Of a stretch of DNA of 64,000 bases, positions 36,639-45,443 are shown piece after piece; positions within the stretch are counted from its first letter, which is position 1, and every line of letters begins with the position of its first letter. The DNA is taken from positions 930,001-994,000 of the forward strand of contig OY282382.1 in NCBI GenBank assembly GCA_958295905.1, written 5' to 3'. The notes under the pieces were generated by a model. The model did no database searches, had not been told where the DNA came from, and worked only from the letters and a program-made list of their open reading frames with translations. Origin of the DNA: an uncultured Vicinamibacterales bacterium (GTDB lineage Bacteria; Acidobacteriota; Vicinamibacteria; Vicinamibacterales; UBA8438). Made by a program: the position numbers and the translations under genes.

Positions 36639-36667
36639 GATGGAGCGGCCGATACCCGGCATATAAT
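36639..36667 (+). promoter_or_regulatory. Candidate promoter with TATAAT -10
   Basis: TATAAT at 36662-36667 stands out in this GC-rich DNA. The hexamer 17 bp upstream (GATGGA) is a poor -35 box. It would drive the glutaminyl cyclase-like gene with a leader of about 165 nt. Confidence 0.3.
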
Positions 36668-36836
36668 CGGGCGTTGCCGGACCGGGGCGTTTGCGCGGCG
36701 GCTCGGCGAGGATGTCCGGAGGATCGACGGGAAGCAGCGCCGAAGGCGTTTCGCGGGATGGCCCGCCGCCCCGGGGGCATTCGGGCGGGGGGCGCCGGGG
36801 CGGAAGGCTGTCTCAGGTCAGGGACTGGAGGCGCAC

Positions 36837-37745
36837 GTGGGCAGGAAACGACGCACGAAGCACGGACCGGCGCGGGGACGCGCTCCCGAGCCGGCCGTCC
36901 CGGCGCGGTCATCGCGGGTTTGGGTCGCGGCGGCGGTGTTGCTGGCCCTCGGCGTCGGCGTCCTCTTGTGGCGCTCGCCGCCGGCGTCGCAGGCGTCCCC
37001 CGGCGAGCCCGCCGCCGAGGCATCGGCGCCGGCCGCCGCCGCGCCGGCGCCGGACGTCCGCCTGCGGCGCGTCGAGGTGCTGCGGGAGCTCCCGCACGAG
37101 CGGGACGCCTATACGCAGGGGCTGGTGTGGTGGAACGGCGTACTCTTCGAGAGCACCGGCCGGGAGGGCGAATCCACCCTGCGCCGGCTCGACCCGCGGA
37201 CGGGCCGGGTCGAGCAGCGCATCGACATCCCTGCGCAGTACTTCGGCGAGGGGCTGAGCCTCGTCGACCGGCGGCTGATCATGCTGACGTGGCGGGCGCA
37301 GCGCGCGTTCACCTACGACCGCGACTCGTTCGAGCTGCTCGACACGTTCCGCTACCAGGGCGAAGGCTGGGGCCTCTGCCACGACGGCGGCCGGCTGATC
37401 ATGAGCGACGGCTCCGACCGGCTGACCTTCCGCGACCCGGTCACCTTCGCGCCGATCGGCGGGCAGCGGGTCCGGCTTCGCGGACAGCCGCTGCACGAGC
37501 TGAACGAGCTCGAGTGCGTCGACGGGGCGGTGTACGCCAACGTCTGGCAGACCGACTTCATCGTCCGCATCGATCCCGAGAGCGGCCGGGTCACCGACCG
37601 CATCGATGCTGCGGGGCTGCTGCGGGGCCCCGACCTCCTCGGGGCCGAGGTGCTCAACGGCATCGCCTACGACCCCGACGCCGACACCTTCTACATCACC
37701 GGCAAATGGTGGCCGAAGATGTTCGAGGTGCGCTTCGTCGAGTGA
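36837..37745 (+). CDS. Glutaminyl-peptide cyclotransferase-like protein (Glu_cyclase_2), membrane anchored
   Basis: The 302-residue product has one N-terminal helix (VWVAAAVLLALGVGVLLWRS), an Ala/Pro linker and a five-bladed beta-propeller of plant/bacterial glutaminyl cyclase type: ERDAYTQGLVWWNGVLFEST, FGEGLSLVDRRLIMLTWRAQ, GEGWGLCHDGGRLIMSDGSD, NELECVDGAVYANVWQTDFI, and LNGIAYDPDADTFYITGKWW. It would form N-terminal pyroglutamate on exported proteins. GTG 36837 is chosen for GGAGG 6 nt upstream. Confidence 0.9.
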   Translation: MGRKRRTKHGPARGRAPEPAVPARSSRVWVAAAVLLALGVGVLLWRSPPASQASPGEPAAEASAPAAAAPAPDVRLRRVEVLRELPHERDAYTQGLVWWNGVLFESTGREGESTLRRLDPRTGRVEQRIDIPAQYFGEGLSLVDRRLIMLTWRAQRAFTYDRDSFELLDTFRYQGEGWGLCHDGGRLIMSDGSDRLTFRDPVTFAPIGGQRVRLRGQPLHELNELECVDGAVYANVWQTDFIVRIDPESGRVTDRIDAAGLLRGPDLLGAEVLNGIAYDPDADTFYITGKWWPKMFEVRFVE

Positions 37746-37768
37746 GGGGGCGACCGCGCGGGGCCGGG

Positions 37769-37884
37769 CGTCTCCGCGGTAGAACGGCGCCGCCCCGCGC
37801 AAGGCGGCGCCGGCTCTCCGGAGGGCCGGTCGGCGGCAATCGGCGCCTCGGCCGCGGCGGTTTCCGGGTCGGGAGCCTCGTGGC
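37769..37884 (+). repeat. R2 dispersed hairpin element, copy 8
   Basis: GGCGTCTCCGCGGTAGAACG leads into GGCGGCGCC blocks, GGAGGGCCGGTCGGCGGCAA and GCGGCGGTTTCCGGGTCGGG. It is more diverged than copy 6. Confidence 0.65.
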
Positions 37885-38266
37885 GGATCCCGCGCCGCTC
37901 CGGGGGCGCATCGCCGGCCGTCGTCGCGGGGCTGCTCAACGAGGGTTCCCGGGGGGCGCACGTCAGGCAAGTGAGACGTCGCCGCCGGAGGTATCCGGCT
38001 CGACCGTCCCCCGAGGCGCCCGTTGGCGCCAAAGCCCGGAAAGGCCCGTTCGGAAGGTCTCGAGGCCGAGAACGAGACCGAAATCGCCAACGCTGATAGT
38101 TTCAGGAGCAGTGGTCTCACAAATCTGACGTGCGCCCGTTCCCGGGGGATGGATCGCGGCTGTGCTATGCTCCATTCAGGCTGAGCGCCTCTGTAACCGC
38201 CCGAGAGGTTCCACGGCCAACGGATTGCGCGGGTCGCGACGGGCCACTCTAATCTGGAGCAGTCGA
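37885..38266. other. Gene-free leader before the DUF4159 cluster
   Basis: The stretch from the R2 copy to the start of the first DUF4159 gene holds no recognisable gene. TATGCT at about 38166-38171 is a possible -10 box, which would put the promoter of the cluster about 100 bp before the GTG start. Confidence 0.35.
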
Positions 38267-39121
38267 GTGCGGCTACGGATACTGGCGCGCGTCGGCGTGG
38301 CGGCGACGGTTCTCGCCGCCGCCGCGTGGGGAACCCTGTGGGCGGCCGAGCGCCTCGCGGCACCGGCCGGCCCCGAGCCGGCCCGCCCCGCCGGGGGTCC
38401 GCCGGCCGCGCAGGTCCAGCCCATCTTCCGGCGCAGTGACGTCCGGCCGTCCCTCCGGAACCCCAGCGCCGACGCCCGCGAGTTCTTCTTCACGCGGGCC
38501 GTCTACAACAGCGGCTACCGCTGGAGCTCCTGGGCCACCGACTACCCCAAGGCCGATCGCCAGTTCCTGATCATCCTCGAGCGGTTGATCGACCTCGACG
38601 CCTACGAGGCCGAGAACGCGATCCGGCTCGACGATCCCAACGTGCGCCGGTTCCCGTTCCTGTACGCGCTCGAAGTCGGCGACATGTACATGAGCGAGGC
38701 GGAGGCCCAGGGGCTCCGCGACTACCTGCTCGCGGGCGGGTTTCTCATGATCGACGACTTCTGGGGGACCTGGGAATGGTCGAACTTCGAGGCCGAGATC
38801 CGGCGCGTGCTGCCGGAGCATCCGATTGTGGACATTCCGCTCAGCCACCCCATCTTCAACACGGTCTACAACATCGACGAGATCGTGCAGGTGCCCTCGA
38901 TCGGCAACGCGCAGGGCGGTCCGACCTGGGAGCGCGACGGGTACGAGCCGCAGGTGAAGGGAATTTTCGATGACGACGGCCGGTTGATGGTCATGATCAA
39001 CTGGAACACCGACATCGGCGATGCGTGGGAGTGGGCCGAGAGCCCCTACTATCCGTTGCGGTACTCGACCTACGCCATCGAAATCACCATCAACATCATC
39101 GTCTACGCGATGAGTCACTAG
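38267..39121 (+). CDS. DUF4159 domain protein, copy 1
   Basis: The 284-residue product has a signal or anchor helix (ARVGVAATVLAAAAWGTLWA) and one DUF4159 domain, an inactive GATase1-like fold. Motifs shared by all three copies here are WATDYPKAD, IRLDDPNVRRFPFLY, GLRDYLLAGGFLMIDDFWG, HPIFNTVYNIDEI, MINWNTDIGDAWEW and a C-terminal NIIVYAMSH. The function is unknown; such genes travel with MoxR and VWA genes. GTG 38267 is chosen over ATG 38162 because GGAG lies 8 nt upstream and the anchor helix follows directly. Confidence 0.85.
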   Translation: MRLRILARVGVAATVLAAAAWGTLWAAERLAAPAGPEPARPAGGPPAAQVQPIFRRSDVRPSLRNPSADAREFFFTRAVYNSGYRWSSWATDYPKADRQFLIILERLIDLDAYEAENAIRLDDPNVRRFPFLYALEVGDMYMSEAEAQGLRDYLLAGGFLMIDDFWGTWEWSNFEAEIRRVLPEHPIVDIPLSHPIFNTVYNIDEIVQVPSIGNAQGGPTWERDGYEPQVKGIFDDDGRLMVMINWNTDIGDAWEWAESPYYPLRYSTYAIEITINIIVYAMSH

Positions 39122-39153
39122 GGTGTCGCGGGCAGATATCAGGGTTGTCGGGG

Positions 39154-39236
39154 AACTCACTTCGAACCAAGAAGAGTCCCCCATGTCGGAGAATTACATC
39201 ATTCGACCCAAGTTCTTCCATCCGAAGATGATGACG
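39154..39236 (+). repeat. R3 dispersed element, copy 2
   Basis: It reads CTCACTTCGAACCAAGAAGA, then TACATCATTCGACCCAAGTT and TCCGAAGATGATGACG, aligned over its length with the minus-strand element at 27802-27890. The same open frame is kept (SPMSENYIIRPKFFHPKMM). Confidence 0.65.
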
Positions 39237-39284
39237 GGCGGGCGGCAAGCGGAGCCGAAGGCGATCCTTTTCCGGGCTGGGTAG
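39237..39284 (+). repeat. Partial R2 element, copy 10
   Basis: GGGCGGCAAGCGGAGCCGAA and GGCGATCCTTTTCCGGGCTG match the right half of R2. It directly follows the R3 element and ends at the start of the VWA gene. Confidence 0.6.
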
Positions 39285-41549
39285 ATGTACGAGTTCCTTT
39301 TCAAGTATCGGCCCCTGGCGTTCGAGGAAGGCGTGTTCGCCTTCCGGCCGACGGCGGCGACCTACGCGGCGACGGTCCTGGTGGTGATTGCGGCGGTGGT
39401 CACTCTGCGCACCTACCGGCAGGTCCGGGCGAACAGCCGTCCCGTCGATCGCCGCATCCTCAGCGGGATCCGGCTGGCCGTCTTGGCGTTGCTGGTGGTC
39501 TGCCTGTGGCGGCCGGTGCTGGTGCTGTCCCAGGTGGAGCCGCAGCAGAACTTCCTCGGGGTTCTCTTCGACGACTCGCGCAGCATGCGGATCGCGGACG
39601 TCGACGGCGAGTCGAGGGCCGACGTGATCCGGCGGCAGCTCGGCGACGAGAGCCCGCTGCTGGCCGCCCTCGCGGACCGGTTCGCGCTGCGGCTCTTCGG
39701 GTTCTCGTCGCGCACCGAGCGCATCGACTCGGTCGGCGAGCTGGCGCACGACGGCACCCGGACCGACGTCGGCCAAGCGTTGACCCGGGCCTGGGAGGAG
39801 CTCTCCGGCGTGCCGCTGTCCGGTCTCGTCGTCGTCACCGACGGGGCCGACAACGCCGACGCGTCGATTGAAGAGACCTTGCTGCCGTTGCAGGCGGCGG
39901 GCGTCCCGGTGTTCACGGTCGGGCTCGGGCGCGAGGCCTATTCCCGGGACATTCAGCTCAGCCGGGTCGATACCCCGCGGTCCGTCCTCAAGGGCGCGGC
40001 CCTGGTGGTGGACGTCGTCGTGGCGCAGACCGGATACCGGGGAGAGCGGGTCAATCTGGTGGTCGAGGACGAAGGACGGATCGTGGCCGACGAGGTGGTC
40101 ACGCTGCCGGCCGACGGGGAGCCGACCACCGTGCGCGTCCGTTTCACGGCGGCCGACGCGGGGCCGCGGCTCTTCAGCTTCCGCATCGCCCCGCAGCCGG
40201 ACGAGATGGTGACCCAGAACAACGAGCGGAACGTGCTCATCGTGGTGGAGGACACCCGCGAGAAGGTGCTCTACTTCGAGGGCGAGCCGCGCTGGGAGGT
40301 GAAGTTCCTGCGCCGCGCGGTCTCCGGCGACGAGAACCTGCAGCTCGCCGTGCTGCAGCGCACCGCCGAGAACAAGTTCATGCGGATGGGCGTCGAGGAC
40401 GCCGAGGATCTCGTCGGCGGCTTCCCCCGCACCCGCGCCGAGCTCTTCCAGTATCGGGCGCTCATTCTGGGGGGCATCGAGGCCAACCACTTCACGCCCG
40501 ACCAGCTCCGGATGATCGCGGACTTCGTGGGCGAGCGCGGCGGGGGGCTGCTGATGCTCGGGAGCCGCCGTTCGTTCGCCGAGGGGGGCTATGCGGGCAC
40601 CCCGGTGGCGGACGTCCTTCCGGTGGTGATCGATCCGGCGTCGGTGGACGACGAGAGCCGCTTCTTCGTCGAGACCGACGTCCGGCCGACCCGGGCGGGG
40701 CAGACCCATCCGGCGACCCAGATCGCCGAGACCGAGCAGGCGTCGAGCGCCCGCTGGCTCGAGCTGCCGCCGATCACGCTCGTCAACGCGGTTCGGGACG
40801 TCAAGCCGGGGGCGACCACCTTGCTGACGAGCGGGGACGAGTCGCTCGTGGTGCTGGCGTTCCAGCGCTACGGCGCCGGCAAGGTCCTCGCATTTCCGAT
40901 ACAGGACTCGTGGATGTGGCAGATGCACGTCGACATCGACGTCGAGGACCAGACCCACGAGACCCTGTGGCGGCGCCTGCTGCGGTGGATGGTCGACGGC
41001 GTGCCCGATCAGGTGGTGGCGGACGTGCCGGCCGAGCGGGTGGAGTTGGACGAGCCGCTGACGCTGGGGGCCGAGGTCGACGACGCCAACTACGAAGAGG
41101 TCAACACCAGCCAAGTGTCGGCCTGGATCACCGATCCGGACGACGAGCTCTTCGAGGTGCCGATGGACTGGACCGCCGACCGCGACGGCGAGTACCGGGC
41201 CGGCCTGACCCCCCGCAAGGAGGGCCTCTACGAGGTGCGGGTGGAAGCCACGCAGGACGGCGAGCTCCTGGGCAGCGACACGACCTACGTGCGGGTGGCC
41301 CCGAGTGACGCCGAGTACTACGACTCGACGCGGCGCACCGCGCTTCTCGAGCGGATCGCCGCCGAGACCGGGGGACGGTTCTATACGCCCGACTCGATCG
41401 ACGGGCTGGCCGACGACGTGCAGACGGTGGGCGGCGGCGTCACCGTCATCGAAGAGCGCGACCTGTGGGACATGCCCGCGGTGCTGCTGCTGTTCCTGGG
41501 GCTGGTGGTCGGGGAATGGGGATACCGGCGCGCACGGGGGCTGGCATGA
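39285..41549 (+). CDS. Large VWA-type membrane protein with GATase1-like domain
   Basis: The 754-residue product has two N-terminal helices (AATVLVVIAAVVTLRTY, ILSGIRLAVLALLVVCLW), then a VWA domain (VLFDDSRSMRI with a D-x-S-x-S MIDAS-like site, VVVTDGADNAD), an Ig-like segment, a GATase1-like domain (ALILGGIEANHFTPDQ, RGGGLLMLGSRRSFAEGGYA) and a C-terminal helix (MPAVLLLFLGLVVGEWGY). It should sit in the inner membrane with its domains in the periplasm. It belongs to the MoxR-associated cluster and its stop overlaps the next start (ATGA). Confidence 0.85.
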   Translation: MYEFLFKYRPLAFEEGVFAFRPTAATYAATVLVVIAAVVTLRTYRQVRANSRPVDRRILSGIRLAVLALLVVCLWRPVLVLSQVEPQQNFLGVLFDDSRSMRIADVDGESRADVIRRQLGDESPLLAALADRFALRLFGFSSRTERIDSVGELAHDGTRTDVGQALTRAWEELSGVPLSGLVVVTDGADNADASIEETLLPLQAAGVPVFTVGLGREAYSRDIQLSRVDTPRSVLKGAALVVDVVVAQTGYRGERVNLVVEDEGRIVADEVVTLPADGEPTTVRVRFTAADAGPRLFSFRIAPQPDEMVTQNNERNVLIVVEDTREKVLYFEGEPRWEVKFLRRAVSGDENLQLAVLQRTAENKFMRMGVEDAEDLVGGFPRTRAELFQYRALILGGIEANHFTPDQLRMIADFVGERGGGLLMLGSRRSFAEGGYAGTPVADVLPVVIDPASVDDESRFFVETDVRPTRAGQTHPATQIAETEQASSARWLELPPITLVNAVRDVKPGATTLLTSGDESLVVLAFQRYGAGKVLAFPIQDSWMWQMHVDIDVEDQTHETLWRRLLRWMVDGVPDQVVADVPAERVELDEPLTLGAEVDDANYEEVNTSQVSAWITDPDDELFEVPMDWTADRDGEYRAGLTPRKEGLYEVRVEATQDGELLGSDTTYVRVAPSDAEYYDSTRRTALLERIAAETGGRFYTPDSIDGLADDVQTVGGGVTVIEERDLWDMPAVLLLFLGLVVGEWGYRRARGLA

Positions 41550-42580
41550 CCCGGAGCCTTCCCGGCATCCGGCGGGCGTTGCCGGCCGCGCTGACCCTGT
41601 TCGCGCTGGCGGGTCCCGCCGCCGCGCAGCAGACCCACATTCTCGTCGTCACCGGCCTCAGCGGCGATCCCGCCTATGCGGAGCAGTTCCACGGGTGGGC
41701 GGCGACGTTGATCGACGCGGCGGCCGAGCGGTACGAGCTGCCCGCCGGCAACGTGACCTGGCTGTCGGAGAAGGCCGACGTCGACCCGGACCGGATGGAC
41801 GGCCGGTCGACGCGCGAGAACGTCGATGCGGCGGTGGCGGACATCGCGGACCGGGCCCAGCCGAACGACCACGTGCTGATTCTGCTGATCGGGCACGGCA
41901 GCTATCGGAACGGCGAGTCGCGGTTCAACCTGCCGGGGCGCGACCTGACCGCCGAAGACTACGATCTGCTGCTCGAACGGCTGCAGGCGCAACGGGTCTC
42001 GTTCGTCAACACCGCCACGTCGAGCGGCGGTTTCATCGCCGCCCTCTCCGGTGAAGGGCGGACGGTGGTCACCGCGACCCGCAGCGGCGGGCAGTGGAAC
42101 GAGACCGTCTTCGGGGGCCATTTCGTCGCCGCGTTCGCGGAGGGCGCGGGGGAGTCGGACCAGAACCGGGATGACCGCGTCTCGGTGCTCGAGGCGTTCG
42201 AGTACGCCGTCGCCCAGGTGAGCCGGGTCTACGAGGCGGACGGGCGGCTGCAGACGGAGCACGCGCTGCTCGACGACAACGGCGACCGGGAAGGCACCCG
42301 CGAGCCCGACCCGGTGAGCTCGGACGGGGCGCTGGCGCGGACCCTGTTCATCAGCGCCGGCGCTGGCGCGGGCATCCCCGGATGGCCGGAAGACCCGGCG
42401 TTGCGGGCCCTCTACCAGGAGCGGCTGGAGATTCAGGAGCAGATCGAGGCGCTGCAGGCGACCCGGGGCGGGACCGACGAGGCGATCTACCAGGCGGAGC
42501 TGGAGAAGCTGCTGGTGGCGATCGCCCTGAAGGGCCGCGAGATCCGGGAAGCGGAGGCGGCGGCCGGGGCGTCCCGTTAG
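41546..42580 (+). CDS. Caspase-fold (C13/C14-like) protein lacking the catalytic cysteine
   Basis: The 344-residue product has a signal peptide (PAALTLFALAGPAAAQQ), a caspase-like core (THILVVTGLSGDP, DHVLILLIGHGSY with the general-base His, and VSFVNTATSSGGFIAALSG where the nucleophile Cys would be expected) and a C-terminal coiled-coil (ERLEIQEQIEALQATRGGTD, then a Lys/Glu helix). No cysteine occurs anywhere in the protein, so it is presumably not a Cys peptidase; a Ser nucleophile or a binding role are the options. It is exported and coupled to the VWA gene before it and to the second DUF4159 gene after. Confidence 0.7.
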   Translation: MTRSLPGIRRALPAALTLFALAGPAAAQQTHILVVTGLSGDPAYAEQFHGWAATLIDAAAERYELPAGNVTWLSEKADVDPDRMDGRSTRENVDAAVADIADRAQPNDHVLILLIGHGSYRNGESRFNLPGRDLTAEDYDLLLERLQAQRVSFVNTATSSGGFIAALSGEGRTVVTATRSGGQWNETVFGGHFVAAFAEGAGESDQNRDDRVSVLEAFEYAVAQVSRVYEADGRLQTEHALLDDNGDREGTREPDPVSSDGALARTLFISAGAGAGIPGWPEDPALRALYQERLEIQEQIEALQATRGGTDEAIYQAELEKLLVAIALKGREIREAEAAAGASR

Positions 42581-42614
42581 CGGGGCGGAGGCGGCGCAGG
42601 CGGATGAACGGGTG

Positions 42615-43379
42615 ATGCGTACACGGGCGGGACGAGCGTGGCTGGCGCTGGCCGTGCTGATGACCGGCATGGTGGTCGAGGCCGGGGACGATCCCCCGCC
42701 GGTTTCCGGCCCCGCCACCTTCGACGGGCGGTTCGTGTTCGCCCGGATCCGCTACGCCGACGGATACGCCGGCGGCGGGTTCGCCTTCCGTCAGGACCTG
42801 CCGTGGGCCCACGATTATCCGCGGGCCGAAGCCAACCTGATGCGCATCCTGGAGGCGATCACGTTCGTCAACCCCTATCTGGGGGCGGACGGCGGAACGA
42901 TTCTGAAGCTCGACGATCCGAACCTGTTCAAGTATCCGTTCGCGTACATGTCCGAGCCGGGGTACTGGAGCATCTCCGACGACGAGGCGCGCGGGCTGCG
43001 GAACTACCTGTTGAAGGGCGGTTTCCTCATCTTCGACGACTTCCGGGGCGACTGGCACTGGGAGAACCTGGAGACGCAGATGCGGCGGGTCGTGCCCGAG
43101 CTGCGATGGCTGCCCCTCGACGCGACGCATCCGGTGTACCACTCGTTCTTCGACATCGACTCGCTCGAGTACCGGCAGGCCTATCCCGGGTACGACCCGA
43201 TCTTCTTCGGGCTGTTCGAGGACAACGACCCGAACGGCCGGCTGCTGGCGGTGGCCAACCACAACAACGACATCGGCGAGAACTGGGAGTACTCGATGAC
43301 CGGCTGGCTGCCGATCGACCTGTCGAACGAGGCGTTCAAGCTCGGTGTGAACTACATCATGTACGCGTTGACCCACTGA
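42615..43379 (+). CDS. DUF4159 domain protein, copy 2
   Basis: The 254-residue product has a signal peptide (AWLALAVLMTGMVVEAG) and a DUF4159 domain: WAHDYPRAEANLMRILEAIT, LKLDDPNLFKYPFAYM, GLRNYLLKGGFLIFDDFRGD, HPVYHSFFDIDSLEY, ANHNNDIGENWEY and NYIMYALTH at the end. It shares less than half its residues with copy 1 by eye. GTG 42612 directly before ATG 42615 is an alternative start. Confidence 0.85.
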   Translation: MRTRAGRAWLALAVLMTGMVVEAGDDPPPVSGPATFDGRFVFARIRYADGYAGGGFAFRQDLPWAHDYPRAEANLMRILEAITFVNPYLGADGGTILKLDDPNLFKYPFAYMSEPGYWSISDDEARGLRNYLLKGGFLIFDDFRGDWHWENLETQMRRVVPELRWLPLDATHPVYHSFFDIDSLEYRQAYPGYDPIFFGLFEDNDPNGRLLAVANHNNDIGENWEYSMTGWLPIDLSNEAFKLGVNYIMYALTH

Positions 43380-43479
43380 TCGCCGCGCCACCGCAGGTCC
43401 CCGCCGGTTCGCGGCGCGGCGGCGGGCGGCCGGAGACTCTGAAGACACCCGCTGCGACGGCCCGTTGCGGCCGAGGAGA

Positions 43480-44523
43480 ATGTCCGCCGTGAACGAATTC
43501 GCCGATCAACCGACCGACCTCGAAGACCCCGACGACATCGCGCTGGCCGACCGCATGAAGGCGGGGCGCGAGCAGATCCTGACCGAGATCCGCAAGAAGA
43601 TCATCGGTCAGCAGCAGGTCATGAACGAGACCCTGCTGACGTTGTTCGTCGGCGGCAACAGCCTCGTCATCGGGGTGCCCGGGCTGGCCAAGACCCTGCT
43701 CATCCAGACGATGGCGCAGGTCCTCGACCTGAAGTTCTCGCGCATCCAGTTCACCCCCGACCTGATGCCGTCCGACATCACCGGCACCGACATCATCCAG
43801 GAGGACGCCGCGACCGGCGGGCGCAAGATGGTGTTCGCACCCGGTCCGGTGTTCACCAACGTGCTCCTCGCCGACGAGATCAACCGGACGCCGCCGAAGA
43901 CCCAGTCGGCCCTGCTCGAAGCGATGCAGGAGCACCGGGTCACGGTGCAGGGCCGGACCTATACGCTGGACGAGCCGTTCTTCGTCTTCGCGACCCAGAA
44001 CCCCATCGAGCTCGAGGGGACCTATCCCCTGCCCGAGGCCCAGCTCGACCGGTTCATGTTCCACATCGTCATCGAGCACCCCCCGGAGGACGAGGAGATC
44101 GAGGTCGTCCGCACCACCACCGGGCTCGCCGAGCCGGAGTACAAGCACGCGGTCACCGGGGCCGACCTCGTGGAGTTCCAGAGGCTGGTCCGGAAGGTGC
44201 CGGTGTCCGAGCCGGTCATGCGGTACGCGCTGGGCCTGGCGCGGACGAGCCGGCTGAAGGGTGGGGGCGCCCCCGACTTCAGCAAGTGGATCGCCTACGG
44301 GGCCAGCGTGCGCGCCGCGCAGTATCTGACCTTGGGCGGCAAGGCCCGCGCCCTGACGGAAGGCCGCTACCACGTCAGCTTCGAGGACATCCGGGCGCTC
44401 GCCCATCCGGTGATGCGGCACCGCGTGCTCCTCAACTTCCACGCCGAGTCGGAAGGCATCACCACCGACCAGATCATCGACCAGTTGATCGAGGTGGTTC
44501 CCGTCCCCGTCTCGCAGATGTAG
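43480..44523 (+). CDS. MoxR-type AAA+ ATPase
   Basis: The 347-residue product has the MoxR motifs: KIIGQQQVMNETLLTLFVGG, Walker A as GVPGLAKTLLIQ, FTPDLMPSDITGTDI, Walker B as VLLADEINRTPPKTQSALLE, sensor 1 ATQNPIELEGTYPLPEAQLD-RF and the C-terminal helical lid. MoxR proteins act as chaperones or activators for VWA-domain partners; the DUF58 and VWA genes downstream are the obvious partners. GAGGAG is 4 nt before ATG 43480. Confidence 0.95.
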   Translation: MSAVNEFADQPTDLEDPDDIALADRMKAGREQILTEIRKKIIGQQQVMNETLLTLFVGGNSLVIGVPGLAKTLLIQTMAQVLDLKFSRIQFTPDLMPSDITGTDIIQEDAATGGRKMVFAPGPVFTNVLLADEINRTPPKTQSALLEAMQEHRVTVQGRTYTLDEPFFVFATQNPIELEGTYPLPEAQLDRFMFHIVIEHPPEDEEIEVVRTTTGLAEPEYKHAVTGADLVEFQRLVRKVPVSEPVMRYALGLARTSRLKGGGAPDFSKWIAYGASVRAAQYLTLGGKARALTEGRYHVSFEDIRALAHPVMRHRVLLNFHAESEGITTDQIIDQLIEVVPVPVSQM

Positions 44524-44525
44524 CC

Positions 44526-45443
44526 ATGGCGACCCACGCCCCCCCCGCGTCGCCCGGCGCCCGCTTCATCGATCCGAAGGTGCTGGCCCGCGTCGGCAGC
44601 CTCGAGCTGGCGGCGCGGTTCGTGGTCGAGGGGTTCATCAACGGCCTGCACAAGGCCCCGTATCTGGGGGTCTCCATCGACTTCGCGGAGCACCGCGGCT
44701 ACATGCCGGGCGACGACATCCGGCGGGTCGACTGGCGGCTGTACGCCCGGACCGACCGGTTCTACGTCAAGCAGTTCGAGGCCGACACCAATACCAACTT
44801 CTCGGTGCTCTTCGACGTCTCGAAGTCGATGAGCTTCGGCAGCCGCGGCCTCACCAAGCTCGACTACGGCCGGTTCCTCGCCGCCTGCCTCAGCTACCTC
44901 AGCACCAAGCAGCGGGACCGGGTGGGCATCGTGACCTTCGACGACGACATCGTCGACCGGGTGCCGCCGTCCGCCAAGCACTTCGAGGTGGCCCTGCACA
45001 CCCTCGACCGGATGGTCGCGGGCCGGCCGGGCGCACTGGGGCCGCCGCTCTACAAGGCGACGGAGTTCTTCAAGCGGCGCAGCATCCTCGCCGTCATCTC
45101 CGACTTCTACGAGGAGCCCGACAAGGTGATCGAGGCCGTCAAGCCGCTGCGCTTCGCCGGCAACGACGTGATCCTGTTTCACATCCTCGACCCGGCGGAG
45201 GTCGACTTCCCCTACGACGACTCGACCAGCTTTCAGGATCTCGAGACCGGCCGGAAGGTCCCGGTGGTGCCGGACAAGCTTCGGGATCAATATCGCCGGC
45301 TCGTGCTGGATCACATTGAGGCGATCACCCGGCTCTGCAGCCAGAACCGGATCGACTACCACTTCATGAACACGAAGGTTCCGCTCGACCACGCGCTGTT
45401 CCGGTACCTGGCGATGCGGCACAAGCTCACCAAGGTGCGCTGA
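44526..45443 (+). CDS. DUF58 domain protein (VWA-like)
   Basis: The 305-residue product has the DUF58 core AEHRGYMPGDDIRRVDWRLY and RTDRFYVKQFEADTNTNFSV, with a MIDAS-like LFDVSKSMSFGS and an ISDFYEEPDKV segment. DUF58 proteins are the constant partner of MoxR ATPases. ATG 44526 is 3 bp after the moxR stop. It has no membrane helix, so it is probably cytosolic. Confidence 0.93.
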   Translation: MATHAPPASPGARFIDPKVLARVGSLELAARFVVEGFINGLHKAPYLGVSIDFAEHRGYMPGDDIRRVDWRLYARTDRFYVKQFEADTNTNFSVLFDVSKSMSFGSRGLTKLDYGRFLAACLSYLSTKQRDRVGIVTFDDDIVDRVPPSAKHFEVALHTLDRMVAGRPGALGPPLYKATEFFKRRSILAVISDFYEEPDKVIEAVKPLRFAGNDVILFHILDPAEVDFPYDDSTSFQDLETGRKVPVVPDKLRDQYRRLVLDHIEAITRLCSQNRIDYHFMNTKVPLDHALFRYLAMRHKLTKVR

